DNA from: Platynereis dumerilii
Lineage: Eukaryota > Annelida > Polychaeta > Phyllodocida > Nereididae
Assembly (NCBI GenBank): GCA_026936325.1
Contig: JAPTHN010000042.1
Coordinates: 2,046,001-2,110,000 of the forward strand
Length of the DNA stretch: 64,000 nt
Direction: 5' to 3'
The notes below the pieces were generated by a model. It saw only the letters and a list, made by a program, of their open reading frames with translations, was not told where the DNA came from and made no database searches. The position numbers and the translations under genes are program-made. Shown piece after piece: positions 59,895 through 64,000 of the stretch; position 1 is the first letter of the stretch, and every line of letters begins with the position of its first letter.

Positions 59895-59995
59895 CTCATT
59901 CGATTAATTTCTTCTTTTTTTCTTTTCCTCTTTTTTGCTCCTCCTTCCTTTCTTGTTGTTCCACCTTCTTCAACCTTCCTCGTAACTTGCATAAT
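59895..59995. repeat. Polypyrimidine tract inside unit D
   Basis: C/T-rich run with TTTTTTCTTTTCCTCTTTTTT and CTCCTTCCTTTC words. Not the 39-bp repeat. Confidence 0.7.
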
Positions 59996-62248
59996 AAGCC
60001 TCATACCTCGTCCTTTCCAGGCTACCTTACAATTGCAAGAATCACACTCAGAGGGTTACACTTACCTTATATGTATACCATTGTAATCAACCAAGTATGC
60101 ACTATCTACTAGCCTGCAAATAAGATTCATTCCAATAAAACCGTACAGTGCTTTTATCCACATTTATTCAGTTCATTCAAATTCTGTTCTTAAAAATTGA
60201 TTTGTGAAATAAAACATCTCATGGTCACCAAACTCAGAACTATGTTTCTACGATTACCACAGGCATGCAAGAACCTCGTTTGCCATTTGTCAATTTGACA
60301 AGAATTAGACATATGTGTTTTTGAGAACACATTATCAGGCAGAACAATCAAATGGCATTTCTGCTTAAATTGGACCAATTTACAAGGGAAAATTGAGGCT
60401 AGGAGCTCATATGTTTTCTTGTTTTACAGCAAGGGCAATGAATTAAACTTAATGAAAGGAATTCTTTTTGGGCTTGCAGTGTCATCAATTTTCCGCTGAT
60501 GAGAACAGACCGAATAAGATTGAGCAGCAGTGGAATTGCAGGAAAATGAAGAAAGATGTTGATGAATTTGTGAGAAACATTTCAAGAATGTATGTGCATA
60601 TAATTTGAACAGAAAAACATGCATGTTGATGTAAAGCCTTGTCTTGGGCTTGCATCCTTCCATTATGTGTATTTCTTGAAAAAAGAAACCTTTTTTTGAT
60701 GAAATTGTAGCTCTACAAACTTAATATAGTACCACCAGAACAGATCTATATTATTTCATCATTAATCTCCTTTAATCTATGTGATGTAGGTAGACTACCT
60801 ACACCGCCTTCACTTGTCATTACGTCTGCTCTTCTTACCTCATAAGCCTTTTTGAAATTTTATCTTGTAATGGCTACCCAATTTTGTGCCTGTTATACTA
60901 TTTCAAACAACCATTATTGTGTTCTTTTTGCACTCCAGATGTTAAAAAACCAGCTGCTTTTTAAGGTCACCTCAAAGGGCTATTTTTTCAAATTTGTTAG
61001 CAGCACAGATGCTCCTACCCCAGCAACAATTACTGATATTGTATAAGATTTGAAATGATTTTACTCCCTAGCCGAAAGATAAAGCAACCAATTTAATAGA
61101 GGTGGCCACTACAGTGATTGCACTATGTTTTTACATAACAGCCAACTCTTTTCCTCAGCAAACATTCAAAGTTTCTGACCAGTTTGTAGCATAAGTGATA
61201 TCAATGAATCGTTTTACCTATTCTTCTAAGAGCAATTGGATTATTCTCTTTTCCATGCGTTATTCAACACATTGCCGGAGTTGCTCAGACCTCATGAAAG
61301 CAGTCATAGTACACACAGTTGCCCTTTCTTGCTCTTTTCTCTACTGGTCAAGGGAACCATTGACACCTAGCAGGCTCATTTCCTATTTTATTCATGAGGT
61401 CTGCATGTTGGACTTTCCCCAGGCACAGTATGCTGTACACCATTAATGTCAAAAAGAACTTTGGAATCTCCAAAGACCTGTAGGTCACACTGACTTTTGT
61501 GAAACTGAATCAGCCGAAAATAATTGCTTTCCCAACTTGTACAGTATTCCTGTGCAACTTCCAGTCTAAAAGACTGTTCTGTTGCTTGTTGCATTATGGC
61601 AATTTTCACAGAGGCACAATTTGCTAGGAATGTCTTGAAAAATGTTTAAAAAGCTAAAAGAAATACAATGTACAATAAAATGCAAAAACTTTACATCAGG
61701 AGTAATAAATAAAGAATAATCACATGCATGTGAATATTCAAAAGTACGGAAAAGAAAATCAGAGCAATAAAAGAAAGTTATATATTTGGAGAATAGTGAT
61801 ATGAACTTCAACATCCATACCATGATTAAAATGTCCTAAGAAGAGGAATGAAAATAAACTGTGGTCTTCAGCAAAATAAGTAACCTCTTTTTTTAAGAGC
61901 TGATCTTATGAACGAGATGCACTCTATCAGGCAGGCCTTGTGAGGGTTGCTGAAAGTGAGTCAATTTAGCACACAAAAATTTAGGATAGGAGCTCATGTA
62001 ATTTTGTTTTTCAACAAGACAAGGAATGTAATGCAATGATTGCATGTTTTTTCTAAAATTGTAGTATGATAATTTTCATGCTCATCGGGTATGCTTATTT
62101 AATGCAAAAGATTTGTTGTGGAAGCATCTATTATATAATATTTGGCAAATAGAGAATTCCCTCTGTATAACTGTTATATCCACTTGTCTTTTCTCTTTTA
62201 CAATGGACTTAAAACCAAGAGATAGCTGAAGTATGGCGTTTTGCCACA
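59996..62248. repeat. Unit D, block zeta and right flank
   Basis: The shared word ACATGCATGTTGATGTAAAGCC is at 60618. Zeta has arms CAGACCTCATGAA (61286-61298) and TTCATGAGGTCTG (61391-61403), then GGACTTTCCCC near 61410. The right flank 61790-62110 matches 18400-18730 (GAAAATAAACTGTGGTCTTC). A 73-codon minus frame at 61388-61609 shares its last 40 codons with those at 17616 and 32755. Confidence 0.65.
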
Positions 62249-62733
62249 TCCAGACTCAGAGCATTTTTTAACATAGTAACTGGGAGACCAAATGGCCCAG
62301 TGGACAGATTGGTCTCCCAGTCATTGCCAAATTGGTGTCACTGAGAGACCAAGTTTTCGAGAGAGAGAAGGTCTCATAAATTGCACTTTCAGTTGTCTTA
62401 ATTTGAAATACATTTGCATACATTTAAATCAATGTGTTTTGACTTCATTATAAAGACATTTTTTACTATCATTATATTTCTGTATATTTATCTTTCTGAT
62501 TAAAAAGTACTTATTTCGACGGAATTTTACCCAATTCATTTAAATTAGCAGTCACCTCAACAGTTCATACTCCATGAGTACTGCAAGCATATCAGGAGCT
62601 CTTGTCATAATTATATCTTATGGATCTTCAACTGATCTGCAGATATCACGTGTCATTGCGCTAAAAATAATGGTTCAAGGTCGTTCGGTTGGTCTCCCAG
62701 TCGAAATTCCTTAAAAAATGCTCTGTCCAGACT
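62249..62733. mobile_element. hAT-like MITE with 8-bp target duplication
   Basis: TCCAGACT lies on both sides (62249-62256, 62726-62733). The ends are CAGAGCATTTTTTAA and TTAAAAAATGCTCTG, and subterminal ACTGGGAGACCAA pairs with TTGGTCTCCCAGT. A further GGTCTCCCAGT copy lies inside near 62312. It is 469 bp without a frame. Confidence 0.94.
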
Positions 62734-64000
62734 ACACCCTGAGGGCATCAATGCTTAATGAAGTACAGTGAACCATCTAAAAAAGGTCATGTGATACTGC
62801 ATTTAATGTTTGAGTTGTTAAGCATTAGTGGAGAAGCTGTTTTTTTGCAAAATTGTAAGCTGTGCCACATCAAGTTCCATTTAATTTCAGACATTTTTCA
62901 AAAACACAGTTATTTAAGTTACTATCTGTGTTTTTCCCAAATCGGGAAATATTTTCTTTTACTTTGAAGTTACTTTATTCAAGTACAGCTTACATCTCGG
63001 AGTAATTATAACCAGAAATATTCACTTTTCAGAGAAAGTTGCTTGAGATACGAGAAAACAACATCAAAGTCACAAACTCTTCAAGATTTAGAGAAAACAT
63101 TAGCGTCGCTATCAATATTCTCATTTAAAACTTCAAACATTCAAATCTCTGACATCAGACCATTCTTACACATCATCATCAGTTTCCAAGTAGAATTATG
63201 ACAAATTGCAGAAAACAAAAATATCGTATTTTCAAATTAACTCTAGCTTAGAAGTTCCTGAAAATGGAATGATGAGAGTGTACAGATAGATAATCAAGGA
63301 AAGCCTATTTCTTATGTCTTTCATAACAGAGAATATTAGTCTGGTTGTGCTGTTTTTAACCAGGCTCGATTCGCACTCAAATATCGCAATATTGCATATC
63401 AGTTTTTGAAAAGGAACCGTTCCAAGAAAATTTCCAATGATTATCACGATATCATATAACTTATGAGCAGAGTATGTGATGGTTCCGAATATTCCACCTT
63501 GCCATGCTAAGTTTGTTGTGTATCTACCACTAACTGCCTATTGGTACAATACAACTGTCAATAAACCAAAAATACATATTTTGGGAGATGACCATCAGGC
63601 AATGCTCAGAATCACACTGCAGATGATATACAATATCTTGATGTGCACTGAATGCACAAGTGGTGCATATATTGCATTCCATGAGCATAAATGTGATAGA
63701 CTATGTATTATATATACAAGGACTTGATAATGCATACACAACTGTATGTCCAATGCAGTGTTATAGTGTGACATGTTGTTAAAGGCTCCTCTCTGCTATT
63801 TTATTGTTTATCCTTTGCAAGTGGCATTAATTTATGATTTTATCAAAATCTCTTTCACATCCTCATTTTCCTTTTTCTTCTATTATTATTCTAAATCTGT
63901 GTCATTTCTTCAATTGTCCTACTTGGTCCACAGAAAATAATTATTTTATTACCACATCTGTAAACCAAGGTAGGTATGTCTAAATAATGATCGTTAGCTA
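62734..64000. other. Unique DNA to the window edge; nothing recognised
   Basis: There are short open frames only (62758-62967, 63476-63727), with no domain, splice or repeat evidence. Confidence 0.4.

Noticed and set aside
17616-61609. Minus-strand frames of 72-73 codons in block zeta, with a similar C-terminal part in units B, C and D
   Set aside because: The unit A copy has a one-base length change that shifts the frame, the inverted copy E does not keep it, and no splice or start context is shared. B and C agree because they are recent duplicates. Nucleotide conservation explains the similarity.

Overview
The window looks like gene-poor, AT-rich nuclear DNA of an animal. The evidence is non-autonomous DNA transposons flanked by TA or 8-bp duplications, tRNA-derived SINEs, one decayed LINE 3' end, microsatellites and minisatellites, and no long open reading frame (none above about 144 codons). 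There are no operons or ribosome-binding sites. The mixture suits a marine invertebrate, possibly a deuterostome such as an echinoderm, but that assignment is a guess. I saw no convincing complete protein gene, no standard tRNA or rRNA gene and no LTR or virus-like element.

The main architecture is a long non-coding unit present in several paralogous copies. In order, the unit has a polypyrimidine or minisatellite tract and a left flank. Then come block gamma (around 5131, 7817, 15204, 30344, 56275), block delta (5587, 8285, 16259, 31397, 58849) and block zeta (6405, 17500, 32640, 61272), then a right flank. Unit A covers 1-7480, and its gamma-to-right-flank part is repeated at 7490-9440. Unit B is about 10045-18730, unit C 24879-33305, and unit D about 54706-62150. 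An inverted, truncated fragment E lies at 33575-34882. B and C are nearly identical over about 7 kb; A and D are much more diverged. No reading frame is kept in the conserved blocks, so the unit is either an amplified non-coding locus or a very large non-autonomous element.

The unit copies are riddled with insertions. TA-flanked, terminal-inverted-repeat elements lie at 14032-14961, 16636-16826, 17096-17343, 18997-20267, 28272-29202, 29205-30134, 31774-31965, 32235-32482, 47489-47975, 56637-57571 and 57672-58763. hAT-like elements with intact 8-bp target duplications lie at 38548-38777, 39228-40482 and 62257-62725. An element at 683-2328 has TTAA/TA flanks. Palindromic elements lie at 9443-9892 and 14005-15143. 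An unusual insertion carrying five GC-rich hairpins lies at 15470-16030 and again at 30610-31168.

Between the units (34.9-54.7 kb) the DNA is mostly unique. It holds SINEs, a 5'-truncated LINE on the minus strand, a three-copy 200-bp tandem repeat (48956-49605) and a few short reading frames with good splice signals at 50.7-52.7 kb that may be exons of an unseen host gene. A GC-richer, promoter-like patch lies at 55360-55480.
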